Notes under the pieces: generated by a model | What the model was told of the DNA's origin: nothing | Databases searched by the model: none | What the model saw: the letters and a program-made list of their open reading frames with translations, nothing else | Source: Bimuria novae-zelandiae CBS 107.79 | Lineage: Eukaryota; Ascomycota; Dothideomycetes; Pleosporales; Didymosphaeriaceae | NCBI GenBank assembly: GCA_010015655.1 | Contig: ML976695.1 | Coordinates: 380,660-444,659, forward strand | Direction: 5' to 3' | Length of the DNA: 64,000 nt | Shown: positions 47,812-60,359 of the stretch, one piece after another | Position numbering within the stretch: position 1 is the first letter of the stretch | How the letters are laid out: each line of letters opens with the position of its first letter | Position numbers and translations under genes: made by a program

Positions 47812-49527
47812 AGCTTACGCTAGGTAGCTAGGCAAAAAAACTTAGCTTAAAGGCTTATAAACTTAGTAGTGGTATGTAAATAAAGCTAGCTAAAGGCCTA
47901 GCGGGTATTCTTCTCCTTATATAGGTTACTAAAGGTTTAGCTTAAAGTATCTATAAGAAATTTACTATTAATAGTCTTACTACTATTATTAAGGGCGATA
48001 ATTAGTGTTTTAAGCTCGTTTTAAGCAGGATTCTTAGTGCGCGTTATTATATAGGCTATAATACACTTTGAAGTATCCTGCAGGTTATTCTTAATAAATT
48101 AATTATTATTTAATTATGGCTTGTTCTCTATATGTACTCTTTAGTATTTAAATATTATTGTATTCTTGCAATCTAAGAGTAGTAGGGAATTAGGGAACTT
48201 AACTAAACGCTAGTTAATAAGCTAAGTACCTAAGTAAGTAATAGGTCTAAAGAGTAATAAGTGGGGAAAACATAAGTTGTTAAGCTTATTAGGCTTTAAG
48301 CTTAGAATGTCACGAAGCGTGGGTCGAGAGCTGATGATAGCCTTGGACAGCACACTCGACAGCGCATGACAGACAGCACGCGACAGCGCTAGACGGGGCA
48401 TGGCAGCGCAAGACAGGGCTCGACTAGCGCTGTCAGGGTTCTCACCCTATTTATCCCCCTCGCCCTAGCCCTTCTTTCCTCCCTAAGGGATCGCCTTAGT
48501 ACTGTTGATAGATTGAGTGACCCGCAGTCGGAGCCATTTTTACATAGAAGGCTAATAAAAATATAGTTACTTTAATTTTATAGCATTAATAGTAGAATTT
48601 AGAAGTAAATAGTACGAAATTAAGCTATTAGCGTATTAGAGGTAAAGCTTATTATAGTGCGTTTAGCAAGCTAGGCTTCTAGCTTATCTATCTTTTACTA
48701 CACTTAAATATAGGCATTATATAGCTTTTCGCCTTTAGCTAGAGTATTAGTAGTAATATAGTAGTATATATAGCTATTATTACTTTACGCTATAGAGGAG
48801 TATCTAGCTAATTAGTTTAGTTATAATTACTATAGGGTTTTATTAAAAGTACTTAATTACGCCCTTTAGTATTTCCTTAATTAAGTTATTACTTATAAAG
48901 ATAGGTAGCTAGGGTGTTTGCAAGGAGCCTTTGTTAATATTCTATTAGATACAGGCTAGCTTTATAAAGGCGTCTTAATCGTAGTTCTCCCTAGTAATAT
49001 AGCTATAGCTCTAGATCCTATATTCTTAGTAGGTAAAGCGTTTAGATAAGTTATACGCACTGCTAAGTATGTGCTTCTTAAGTGCTAATATAATAAATAT
49101 GTATTTTAGTATTATTATATTATATATAGTGTAGATGTCGCTACTATTTATTTAATAAAGATAGTAAAATATTCAGCTCTTGTAGCTACTACAGTGTATC
49201 GCGTTTAAACTATTTATCCTTTAACTCCTTTTAAGCCTCACTTAGTATTATTAGGACTCCTTTTATATTAAGTAATAGTTTTTTTTAACAAACTAATAGC
49301 TTAGCGTAGTTACATAGTAGGTTTTTAAAATAGTTATTATTAAGTTATACGTGCAGGTAGATTAAGTAGTTTAACTAAGTATTTAATTATTATTTCTAGC
49401 TAACGTGTTAAATAATTTTAGTATAATATAAGGATAAGTACGGGCTCCTTTATTAAAAGAGTAGATTAGGTAAGTTGGCTCTATTTTAGCTACACTAAGA
49501 TAAGGAGACTATAGATATATTGTGCCG
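47812..49527 (-). mobile_element. Family-1 Gypsy relic, right part (gag to 5' LTR fragment)
   Basis: The complement aligns with family-1 gag and leader (compare 58670-58790 and 59100-60090 of copy 2) and ends in a partial 5' LTR at 49427-49527 (TATAAGG start; breaks after the GGAGACTATAG stretch). It is interrupted by a solo LTR at 48308-48544. Older and more degraded than the two full copies. Confidence 0.85.
48308..48544. repeat. Solo LTR, unmutated, of a fourth LTR family
   Basis: 237 bp beginning TGTCACGAAGCG and ending TTTTTACA, with perfect 5-bp duplications TAGAA at 48303-48307 and 48545-48549. It contains repeated GACAGC/GCGACAGCGC motifs (about 48340-48440), is GC-rich and shows no RIP. 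No internal region or second copy is in the window, so the family cannot be named. Confidence 0.92.
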
Positions 49528-49581
49528 TGGTGGCAAGCCTGAATTCTGTTTTTCTTTCGTCTTTGTCAGCAACGCCTGACA
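49528..49581. other. Short unmutated spacer
   Basis: 54 bp of balanced composition between the broken family-1 LTR and the first chained pogo element. It is not part of any element I can define and may be the last remnant of host DNA inside the island. Confidence 0.5.
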
Positions 49582-49583
49582 TA

Positions 49584-51415
49584 ACGTGTTTTATTAGTCA
49601 GCGGCGCACATCAGTTAGTGGTGCACCCCACCAGAATCGCAACGCGCCTTCCACCGCGCCCGCCATGCCTACAACGCAGCGCGCCTAGCAGGCCCAGAAA
49701 GAGGGCAGACTTGCTCTCTCAAAGCAGGCCTTTTAAATAAAGTAAATTTTAAGCTGCTAAAGGGCTGCCGCTATATACAGCGTCTTAAAAATAACTTTTT
49801 ATTAACGCGTTAATAGCGCTCTCCTATAAGCTATAGCTAACGCCTAGAAACGTAAGTTATAGCTATTTAAGGAGTAGGTACTTATTAAGTAGATCCTTAA
49901 CCTTAACTAACGCGGATTTCCGCCCTAAATTATTAATATATAATAAATAGCTAATATTTTATTTACTACTTATAGCTAAGATTTTCTTCTTTAGCTAGTT
50001 AGCAAGTGCTAGGCAACGCGCTTTATTAACGCCTAGCTAGAGCTCTAAATAAAATAAAATAAGAAGTTTAACTTGCAGCGCGCGCAATATAAAGATCTAG
50101 TTATAATTTACGCGTAGTTTAAGCGTATAGAGAAGATATAGCAGTTGTACGGTATAGCTAATATAAATATCTATAACTTTAATAAGACTAGCTTTGCAAT
50201 AGGCGTCGCAGTAACGTTAAAAGTTATTATAAGCTTTAATAAAGTTAGCTAAGTAACTACTATCTAGCCTAGTAATTATAAGTAGGTTATAATAATTAAG
50301 GGGATTAACGTGGCTAGGTAGGTAATCCTGTCCTTTATTATTCTCGTGGCTAAGCTCTACTAAGCTAGCTAGTATTAAGCCTTACCTGCTAACTAGATAA
50401 TTACTATTAGTAATAATAGCTAAATAACTAATAAGCTTAGCTTTGCCTAGCTTTAGTACTTTAATAGCTATATAAGGTTACGTATAGTCGGCACCTATTG
50501 ACTCCTTATCCTTAACGGCTATAGCAGCCACGCAACGCTAGAGTTCGACAAGTACTGCGCAGAGAATAGTATTATTACGCTCTGTATGCCGCCTTATACC
50601 TCGCACCTGCTCCAGCCACTTGACGTTGGCTATTTCTCGCCTCTGAAGACTGCGTACGGGCGCCAGGTCCAGGAGCTCGCGCGATAAGGCGTCTTCCACG
50701 TCGACAAGGAGGACTTCCTACAGATATACCCAGGCATCCGAGAGATAGTCCTTACAAAGAAGAATATCTAGGCTGGCTTCCGGGCGACAGGGCTCGTCCC
50801 ATTCTGTCCAGATCGCGTCCTATCGTCGCTCACGGTGGTCAGGACGCCGTCCCCACCAGTGATAGCAGCCAACGCTAAGGCCGTATAGACGCTAGAGACG
50901 CTATTTATAGTTAATTAGCTTTAGTAGCAAGCTTAATATATATAAGACTAAGTTTATTATTAATTATAGAGCCTTACTACTTAAGCTATCCGCTAGCTTA
51001 CTAAAGCATGTTAATATTCTATATAGTAAACTATAATACTTATAGCTAAGGTTATAAAGCTTTAGTAAGCTCTTAAGCGCCGCGAGCGTAAGTAGTAGTA
51101 GCGTTGCTAGTATATTGCCCGCGGGGGAGCTCTACAGGCTAAGTAGGGCTAGCTACTTGCTATAGAGGCGGAAAATGCGGAGCAGGAGGTAGCTTACCAG
51201 GATGCCTAGCCCGCGCGCCAGCGCGCACTACTAACGTGTTTAAAGTGCTATATTTAAGGCTACAAGATAACTTAATGCAAGACTATTTAAGAATCCTATA
51301 TATATATTTATAGTATAATTAATTCTATTATTATAGCGCGATCTGTTAAAAAGTCACGTTAATTCTAGTAGGGTGCGCCACTGACTGATGTGCGCCGCTG
51401 AGTAATAAAACACGT
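49584..51415 (+). mobile_element. Chained pogo element 1
   Basis: 1832 bp, TA at 49582-49583 and 51416-51417. TIR: tip ACGTGTTTT, 17-bp units ATTAGTCAGCGGCGCAC and ATCAGTTAGTGGTGCAC, then CCCACCA. The right TIR matches with a few C/T and G/A differences. Shares its right TA with the next element. Confidence 0.96.
49665..51290 (+). pseudogene. pogo transposase of chained element 1
   Basis: ATG 49665 to TAA 51288, exactly 542 codons in one frame. The start reads MPTTQR then QAQKEGRLALSKQA, a Psq/CENP-B-like amino region. The first catalytic motif reads YNFNKTSF for NFDETGF (near 50170-50200). LCMPPYTSHLLQPLDVGYF near 50580 marks the third DDE segment. The carboxy end is a CCHC-like knuckle (C-x2-C-x3-G-Y-x4-C) four codons before the stop. 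A segment at about 50520-50885 is GC-rich and almost free of RIP changes, unlike both flanks. Confidence 0.9.
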
Positions 51416-51417
51416 TA

Positions 51418-53252
51418 ACGTGTTTCACCACTCAGTGAGCCACACCACTCAGTGAGCCACCCCACCAAAATCGCGACGCGTCTTCTTATAACTCTCGCAA
51501 TGCCGCCCGCCCAACAAGCCTAGCAGGCTTAAAAAGAAGGTAGACTTGCTCTATTAAAGCACGCGATTTAAAATAAATAGATTTTAAGCTACTAATATAC
51601 TAGTAAACTCTATTAAGTTAACTAATTAACCCTCCGCTAACGCGTTCTAGGTACTCTACCTTAGGCTACTACTAACGCTTAAAAACGAAAGCTACACCCT
51701 ATAAAGGAGCGCGCTCTAGTAGATTAGATCCTAGACCTTAACTAACGCGGATTTCTGCCCTATATTATTAATATACGGCGAATAGTAAACCATCTACTCG
51801 CCGCGCGCGGCTAAGAGCCCCCTCCCTAGTTAGTTAGTAAGAACTAGATATCGCGCTTTATTAAAGCTTAGCTAGAGCTTTAGATAAAGTAAAATAGGAA
51901 ATTCTACTCTTAGCGCGCGAAATTTAAGGATCTAGTCGCAATTCGCGCGTAGTTTAAGCTTGTAGATAAAACGCGTTAGTTATATATAGTATCTCTAACT
52001 TAGATATCTATAACTTTAACAAGACTAGCTTTATAATAGGGATCGCTGTAACCTTAAAAGTTATTATAAGCTTTAAGATAGTTAGCCGCGCGGTTACTAT
52101 ATAGCTAGGTAATTATAAGTAGGTAATAGCAATTAAGTGTATTAACCTGTCTAGCTAATTAATCCCACCGTTTATAATCCTATAAGGAAAGCTCTACTAA
52201 GCAAGCTAGTATTAAGGCTTCCTACTTAGCTAGGTTATCGCTGTTAGCGACAACGGCTAGACGACTAATAAGCTTAGCCTTAAGTAGGTAAAGCACTTCT
52301 ACTAACATATAAAGGCTTGTATAGTAGGGGCCTACCAGCTGCTTATCCTCGACGGCCACGGCAGCCACGCAACGCCTAAGTTTAACTAGTTCTATAGAGA
52401 GAGCAAAATTATCACGCTCTGTATGCCACTATATATATTACACCTTTTATAGCTACTTAATATAGGCTACTTCTCGCCTCTTAAGATCGCGTATAGCTAT
52501 TAGGTGTCTAAGCTTGCGCGACAACGCGTCTTTTATATTAATAAGTAGGACTTCCTACAGATCTACCTAAGTATTAGAGGGATAGTCCTCTTAGAGTAAA
52601 ATATCTAGGCTAGCTTTTAGGCGTTAGGGCTAGTCCTAGCTTATTAAGAACGCGTCCTATTGTCGCTAATAGTAGTTAGGACGCCTTCTCTGCTAGGGAC
52701 AGCGACCAACGCTAAGGTTGCATAGATAGTAAAGACACTATATACTATTACTTAGCTAGAGTAGCAGGCTTAACTTATTTAGAGTCGTCTTAATTACCTA
52801 TCCTAGAGCCCTACTAGCTAGGCTATCCGCTAGCTTGTCAAAGGTTGTTAGCTTACGATAAATTTAGCAACGATTCTTATAGAGGAGAATAAGAAGCTTT
52901 AATAGGCAAGTTAGCGCCAACAGCGCAAGGGGCAACAGCGCCGACAGTATATAGCCTGTGGAGGAGCTCTGTAGGTAGAGGAAGGTCAATTGCTTGCTGC
53001 AGAGGCCGAAAGGGTGCTCTAGTAGGTAGAGCAGGCGGGGCAGCCAAGTAGGCCTCGAGCACCACCAACCTGCAGTAGGTGCCACGAACAAGGCTATAAA
53101 AAAACTTAGTGTACTATTAGATAACGCGTATTAAATAGATCTATTTTCTATATATTTTATCGCGTGGTTATAGAGCTATTGCAAGAAGACGCGTTGCGAT
53201 TTTGGTGGGGTGGCTCACTGAGTGGTGTGGCTCACTGAGTGGTGAAACACGT
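51418..53252 (+). mobile_element. Chained pogo element 2
   Basis: 1835 bp, TA at 51416-51417 and 53253-53254, both shared with neighbours. TIR: tip ACGTGTTTC, two identical units ACCACTCAGTGAGCCAC, then CCCACCAAAA. Left and right TIRs are identical over this stretch. Confidence 0.96.
51500..53124 (+). pseudogene. pogo transposase of chained element 2
   Basis: ATG 51500 (MPPAQQA, then QA-KEGRLALL) to the stop at 53122. The span is 1625 nt, one base less than its two relatives, and the start and carboxy knuckle lie in different frames, so there is one net 1-nt deletion besides RIP stops. YNFNKTSF marks the first catalytic motif near 52010. The carboxy knuckle C-SR-C-HEQ-GY-KKT-(Q)-C starts at 53071. 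Homologous to the transposases of chained elements 1 and 3. Confidence 0.87.
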
Positions 53253-53717
53253 TAACGTGTTTTATTAGTAAGCTGGCCACATTAGTAAGCTGGTCACCCC
53301 ACCAAAACGCGACAAAACGCGTCCACCTTTTTAACTATAGCTTAATAACCACAAGCCTAAAACCTATAAAAAGAGGGTAGAATTAGCCTTGCTCTTTACT
53401 CTTTTTAGTCTAACCCTTATTAGTTCTTACGGAAGCTTGCAGCAACGTATAATATACCTAAATTAACCCTTTAAACGTGTCTTAATAGTACTACCCCGCG
53501 TAATAAGATTATTTTTATTAATTATAAGCTATTACTTATTAAAGAGTAGTTGCTTATTCGCTAGATCCTAGACCTTAATTAATAAGAATTTCCGCCCTAG
53601 ATTATTAACATATAATAAATAATAGACGTTTTACTTACTACGCGTAGCAAGTAGCCCCCTCTAAAGTCTATAGGTAAATACTAGGTGTCGCGCTTTATTA
53701 GCTACTAAGCTAAGCTC

Positions 53718-53986
53718 TATAAGGACGGGCACAGGCTCCTGCATTAAGAGAGTAGATAAGGTAGGTTGGCTCTATTTCAGCTACACTAAGATGAGGAGAC
53801 TGTAGGTACACAGGCCTGCGGCGCTTTTATGCGCTGCCGCTTGGCACGGAACATCTATCTATTCGAGATAGCTACACTAGGTGCGTGGGCAGCTGCGCCT
53901 AGGCATAAGGTAGCTACACCCAGGCGTAAGGCAGTCGCGCCTCTTACGTAATGTTATGTATCCTACTAGCATGCTAGGCTATTATA
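53718..53986 (-). repeat. 3' LTR of family-1 Gypsy copy 2
   Basis: On the minus strand it starts TATAATAGCC (mutated TGTGACGGCC) as in copy 1 and ends in mutated TATA. GC-rich core retained. Confidence 0.93.
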
Positions 53987-54029
53987 TTACCCCCCTTTAA
54001 GGTGGGCGTAGTCTTCTAAGTCTATTATA

Positions 54030-57000
54030 TTACCTTCTTCGTGTCTTGCCTTGTGCTAGTATAACCGTAGCTTTATTATCTTCCTTTATTATCTCTAGAT
54101 AGGTGCCGGCCTTATACGCTCGCAGCCAGATATCTAGCTATAGTAGTAGCCCCGCTTTATCTAGGTATGCGTTATAATACTCCTTTACCTTATATAGTGC
54201 CCTAATAAAGCCTTGGGCGTTGTACTAGGTAGGGTTAGGATTATAGGTAGTCTAGGAGACTTTATATTATAGACATCCTTAGTAGATATAGCTATTAAGG
54301 ATCTCTTTTACTTGCTATTCTAGGTTGCTGTTAACCTCTATTAGCTCCTCTTTTAGCTCTATCTAACCTGGCAGTGTGTCTATGGCGGCTTTCCGTAGGC
54401 GGTCTGTATAGAAGACATTATGTATATACATGTACGGCGGAAGCTTAACTTAGTAGGAGTGTCCTTTTATAGTAATAATTAGGTAGGGTCCGTACATCTA
54501 CTAGTTAAGCTTCTAACTAGGCTAGTTAGTTATAAAGCCTCTTAGCGTAATATAGACTTAATCGCCTACTTTAAAATCTAGCTTATATTACTTTTTATTT
54601 GCTTAACGTGCTTATTGCTCCTAGGCATAAATAATCCCTCTCTAAGCTATCTTTATAGCCCGCTTTATAGCGTTATATTAAACCTTTACGTAGTTCTGCG
54701 CTTCCTCTTGGGACATCTGCTTACGGGCTATGGGCGAGGTCTTTATCTGCTCTTCCTAGTCCCAGTAGTGTGTAGGCTGATGTCCGAACTCGATCTTGTA
54801 CAGCGAGAGGCCTGTAGTCTCATAAGGCAGTATAGCCTGAGCCTAGTCTATGCAGGGCAGTAGGTTAGACTAGTTATCCTAGTAGTAGTTAATAAATAGA
54901 CGAAGGCGCTGGTTAAGGTACTAGTTTATAATTTCTATATTGCTATTAGTCTAAGGATAATAAGCTATTAAGAGCTTTTACTTAACGCCTATAAGTTAGT
55001 ATAGCTCGTTTATAAATACTAAAATAAACTGCGGGCCTCGATCAGAGACAATAGACTTAGGTAGGCCGTACACGCGCCAGATGTAGCGATAGGACATATC
55101 TATAGCCTGTTCCGCCGTGGTTATCTTATGGTAGGGTAGTGAGAAGCAGCGCTTGCTTAGGCAGTTAACTATAATAAAGGCGTTATTATACCCTTTCTTA
55201 TCGGGTGGGAATAACTTAAAGTCTATTAAAACGTCTTATTATGCTTACTTTAGTATTAGTAGTAGCTTAAGTAGTCCTAGGGTGCGGTCGCAGGGCGTAT
55301 AACTCTATTAATAAGCCTTATAGGCAGTAATATAGGTGTCTATGTCCTTTGCTAGATTTAACTAGTAGTACTAATCTCTAAGTAGCTTCGCTGTCTTTCT
55401 TTTTCCTGGGTGAGTAGTAAGCTACGTAGTATAGGCGGCTTGGATTAAGTAGGTGCGTAGGAAGTTAACTATTAAGATAACTAGCTAATCTTTATGCAAG
55501 AGTAGATCTTAATTATTTAGCTTCTATAGTTCTTAGTTATTAGATAGAGCTTTTTCCTGTAGCTTTTGTAGGCTATCGTGATTCTAGTTTACCTTAATTA
55601 CCTAATTAACGAGGGCATGAGGATCCTCTGTAAAGGGAAAGGCTAGAAAAGTGTCTATTATAGTAATTTTAAGCTCCTAGCCCTGTAATCCTTAAGTAGC
55701 TAGGTTAGCGAGTTAGGTTATGGCTTCTTACACTATGTTAACGTCTAGCTACTTAGCCTGTAAGAAGACCTTTATGCGAGCTACCTTATCTTTCTCCTTT
55801 TAAGTCTATAGTTCCTCCTACTTACGTAATAGCGCGTTAGCTACTACGTTAGTAGTGCCTGGTTAGTAGGTGAGCTTTAGGTTAAAATTAGCCACTATTA
55901 TAGCCTAGCGTATTTATTAAGGAGTGAGCTTGCGCTTAGTGGAGAAGTATTCTAGCGCTTAATAGTTAGTAATAGCGCTAAAGGGCTTAGTTGTCTGTAG
56001 ACTAATAAGCTAAGATCTCTATTCTTTAAGGCTATAAATCACGGCTAGTATCTCTTTGTCGTGTATATTATAGTTCATCTGCGGGTCGCTCATTATCTTA
56101 GGATAGAAGGCTACAGGTCGCCAGAGTCCGTTATCCTATAGCTAAAAGAGTACGCTAGTAATAACACTATCGCTCGCGTCTGTTTCTATGCGTGTGACGC
56201 GATAGGGAGAGTAGTAAGCAAGTACGTTATCTAATAGCATAAGGTCTTTAACTTGCTAAAAGGCTGTAAGCTCTTGCTTTTTAAAGGCATGCTAGGCCCC
56301 CTTCTTAAGGAGCTTTATAAGTGGTCTAACAATACGTCTATAGTCTTTAAGGAAGGTTTAGTAGAAGTTATAAAAGCCTAAAAATAACTATATACTTTTA
56401 ACTAATATAAGCATAGACTAGTTCTGCACAGCAGCGATCTTCTCTAGGTCCTTCTAAATACCTTAAGTGCTAATAATAAGGCTAAGGAACTTTGTCCTAG
56501 TTACTATAAACTTACTCTTCTTAATGTCTGCTTATAAACTAGTGTTATAGAGTTGTTTAAGCACCTGCGCAACATGCTCCTTATGGTATAGTAGATTTTC
56601 TAAGTAGATAAGGATATCGTTTAGATATGCTGTGTAAAAGTTATTAAGTAGGCCATGTAGTATCCTGTTAATATATCGCTAGAAGGTGGTAGGTCTATTA
56701 TAGAGACTAAATAGGAGCACACGATACTTATAGTTACTATAGTGTATATAAAACGTGGTTAGGTCCTTTGCTTCCTTATCTAGTTGAATGCGATAAAAGG
56801 CCTGCTATATATCTAGCTTAGTAAATATCTTAGCACGGGCGAGCCTCGCAAGGGTCTCTTAGATAAGTAGGATAGGATAGATATCTTTCTTTATAATAGC
56901 GTTAAGCTTGCGATAGTTAACACAAAATCGCTACCCCTCTTTAGGCTTTTTAGTAAATAGTACTAGTGAGGCGTAGGGCGCGTTGCTGTAAGTAATAACG

Positions 57001-59602
57001 CCGCGTTAGAAATAGTTGTTTAGGTAATCCTTAATAAGCTATAACTACTCTAGAGATATACTATATAGTAGGCTTAATGTTAGTATGTTATCTGTGGTTA
57101 GCTTAATGTTGTAATCAACGCTGTCGCGGTATAGAGGTAGTACGTTAGAGTCCTTTTTTAAAAAGTAAGCTAGGGTAGCGCCTGCATAGCCTAGGAACGG
57201 TAACTTCTTTATAAAAAGCTAGTAGAGTTCTTTGTCTAGGTCTAGCGGGTCTATTTAGCCTAGCTCCTCTTTGTGGTCTTAGATTAGCTTTTCTACTTCG
57301 TAAACACTAATATAGCTAATAACTATCTCTTTCTAACGCGTATTAATTATAAATACCGCGGCTCTTATAATATTAATCTTAAGGCCTGCCTTAGCGAGGT
57401 CCTCGCGAGAGATAGGTTTAGGGCGAGTTAGTTACTACTCTTGTGACGGTAGCGCTTAGTAGCGGAGCTACTTCTCTATCTTCGCTAGGTTCTTCTGGTA
57501 GGTACGACGCTGAGGGGATTACTATAATAAGCAGTAGATATGCCGTATAATAGCTACGTCTATAAGCTTATTACGTTAGTTAGCATCTGCCTAATACTTA
57601 AAATTAATTCCTGTAGCTATGCCCCGCGTTAGGATAATAATATCTCGTTTATAATTAATCTATATTATATTTAGCTACTTAAGTATCTACTACCTATAGT
57701 TAATCCAGACGTTGGCTTCCTCGAGAAGCTTACGGCCGACTATAAGGTCGTGGCGGCCAGTGTCGCAGGGTATAAAGTGAGTAGTAAGGCGGTGGCCGTC
57801 TAGCACCAGGTTAGCCTAGAAGTACTTATTTACCTGCCTGTTTAGTTAACTATTATATCTAGCCAAGGGAATAGCTTCTATGCTTTTAATAGATATCTTA
57901 AGTCCCTTCTTAATTATGCAAAGGTATTTAAAGTAGACTAAGACGTAGCTACCTACGCCTGTGTTAATAAGAGCCTTTAACTTAATTGCTAGCCCGTTCG
58001 TTAAGATATAATAGGGCAGAGTGAAAGTACTTTTGCTAAATAAGAGGTTTTATATGCTAGCAGCTCCTATAGGATTCTCTAGGAAGGAGACTTCCCCTAG
58101 AGTAATACTTTTCCTAATTCCTTATTAGAAGAGAGGAAGCCTCCGTCCTTAGTCTTATAGTATACCTCTTTATTAGCTTGCGGTGCTAAATTGCTGGCCT
58201 CTAACGCTTTCTAATTAACAAGGCTATTTAGGTAGTCTTGAATAATATATCCTAACTTTTTATAATAGTAGTAGGTAAGCTAACTACTTAGAGCTATAGT
58301 GGCGGCGTGCGTTAGCTATATGCGAGTAAGGGGCTACGCTGGTATTAAAGCGTACTCGCGAGACCTAGTGGCTAAGGTAGGAGTAGCCTTTTTTTAAGAT
58401 TCTTGTTTAGCGCGCGCTATAACCTAGGAGTCTATAATTACTACCTCTCGTGCAAGGTCGCGGGCGATGTTAATAAACTTAGAGTAATTATCCTTAAGGT
58501 AATAAATATTATAGCCCATGTTTATGCGGAGTTAATCTATAAGCTTTTTATAAAACTTTTTAACCTATTAGTTAGCAGGTAGCTTGCGCTGCGTTATAAG
58601 GCGAAAGAAGTCTACTTAAAAGCTAGCAAACTTAGCTATAGAGTAGAGGCGTAGTTAGATAAATACCTAATAGGCCTTCTTCTCCTTATGTAGGTCGCTA
58701 AAAGCTTGCTCTATTATATCTATTATAAATTTGCTATTAATGCGTTCGCCACTGTCTCGTAGAGCTCTAATTAAAGTTATAAGTTAGTTACGGGCGGGAT
58801 CCTCTATACGTGTAGTTATATATACTACGATACGCTCTTAGGTATCCTCTAAAGTCTTTCCCACAAACTAATCGCGATTAGACCAAAGTTTATTCTCTAT
58901 ATAGGCCCTTTAGTGCTTAAAGGTCGTAGTTGTCTTGCCGTCTAAGAGCAGCGGAAGGTCTAGGAACTTAACTAAGCGCTAGCTTGCGCCTAAAAAGCGT
59001 GTATATAGATATGTAATAGGCTTAAACGGTAATAAGCGCAAAAAATATAAGTTATTAGGCTTACTAGACTTAAAGCTTAGCGGGTCGTTAGCGGAGGGGA
59101 CGCTCTAGCTTAGAGTCTAAAAGAGGATTTAATATTTAGTTATACGAGATTAAGTTACTAGTGTATTAGGGGTAGAGCCTGCTATGGCCTGTTTAGCAAG
59201 TTAGGCTTCTAACCTGTCTATCTTTTACTACGCTTAAACGAGGGCTCTATGCAGCCCTTCGCCTTTAGCTAAGACATTAGTAGCGATCTGGTAGTACATA
59301 TGTAGTTATTATCGCTCCACACCACGAAGAAGTAGCTAGCCAACTAGCTCTATAGTAATCTTTACTAGTTCCTGCCTAAAATGCTTAATTACGGCCTCTA
59401 GCGTCGTAGTAATTAGGTTATTACTAGTAAACGTAGGTATCTAGGGAGGTTGTAAGAGGTCCTTATTAATACCTTGCTAGATACAAGCAAGTTTTAGGGA
59501 AGTGTCTTAATTGTGGTTTTCCTTAGTAATAGAGCTATAGCTCTAGATTTCGTGTTCTTAGTAGATAAAGGGCTTAGATAGGTCGTACGCGCTGCCCAGC
59601 AT
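54030..59602 (-). pseudogene. gag-pol of family-1 Gypsy copy 2, RIP-inactivated
   Basis: Mirror of the copy-1 coding region with the same order of gag, protease, RT, RNase H, integrase and chromodomain. The integrase DRGPQF box is near 55030-55046. RT lies near 56500-57050. The gag ATG equivalent is kept at about 59602. Several positions mutated in copy 1 are original here and the reverse, so comparing the copies recovers most pre-RIP codons. The 6869 ATG of copy 1 reads ACG here. Confidence 0.92.
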
Positions 59603-60090
59603 CTCCTTTTCTAAGACTAACGCTATAAATAGGTGTTTTAGTGCTATTTTATTAATACTATAGGTAGAGTAGCTAGTTATTAGTTTTTTAATAAGGAGAA
59701 GGCGAGCAGGTAGTGCTTAGGATAGTTAGTAGGGATAGGTTCCTCTCTTATAGAGGCTAGGGCTCTTATAGCCCTCTTTACGTAAGTAGTAGGTTGCCTG
59801 TATAGCATATTTATTAAGTAAAGGGCGATAGGCTAATTAGCTCTTCTAGCTAGCTATAGCGTGCTATTTTTAAACTACGTCCTTTAACTCCCTTTAAGTA
59901 GTACGTTGTTTAGTAGTATTAAAACCTCTTATTACGGGTAATTATATTCTATAATAAACTAATAGCTTAGCATAGTTATATAATAAATCTTTTAAAGTAG
60001 TTATTATTAAGTCGTGCGCGCAGGCAAATTAAGTAGTTTAACTTAATATTTTATTATTATTTTTAGCTAAGTAAAAAGATCTTAGTATAA

Positions 60091-60359
60091 TATAAGAACG
60101 GGCACAGGCTCCTGCATTAAGAGAGTAGATAAGGTAGGTTAGCTCTATTTTAGCTACACTAAGATAAGGAGACTATAGGTACACAGGCCTACGGCGCTTT
60201 TATGCGCTGCCACTCGGCACGGAACATCTATCTATCCGAGATAGCTACACTGGGTGCGTGGGCAGCTACGCCCAGGCGTAAGGCAGCTGCACCCAGGCGT
60301 GAGGCAGTCGCGCCTCTCACGCGAGGTCATGTGTCCTGCCGGCATACCAGGCCGTCACA
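60091..60359 (-). repeat. 5' LTR of family-1 Gypsy copy 2
   Basis: On the minus strand it starts TGTGACGGCCTGG and ends in mutated TATA. Nearly unmutated at its outer half. Confidence 0.93.

Larger units (their letters stand above)
53718..60359 (-). mobile_element. Ty3/Gypsy chromovirus, family 1 copy 2 (6642 bp)
   Basis: Minus-strand element with 269-bp LTRs at 60091-60359 (5') and 53718-53986 (3'), target duplication AGCTC at 53713-53717 and 60360-60364, and the same AAAGGGGGG polypurine tract as copy 1 next to the 3' LTR. Position x in copy 1 corresponds to 66306 minus x here without any offset in the motifs I compared. It interrupts the transposase of chained pogo element 3. Confidence 0.97.

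Noticed and set aside
52864..53091. Minus-strand Leu-rich frames
   Set aside because: Complement of the transposase carboxy region of chained element 2.
24476..53252. One giant pogo element from the orphan end at 24476 to the right end at 53252, because the terminal sequences are related
   Set aside because: The element at 51418-53252 has its own identical left TIR and a TA on both sides, so its right end is already paired.
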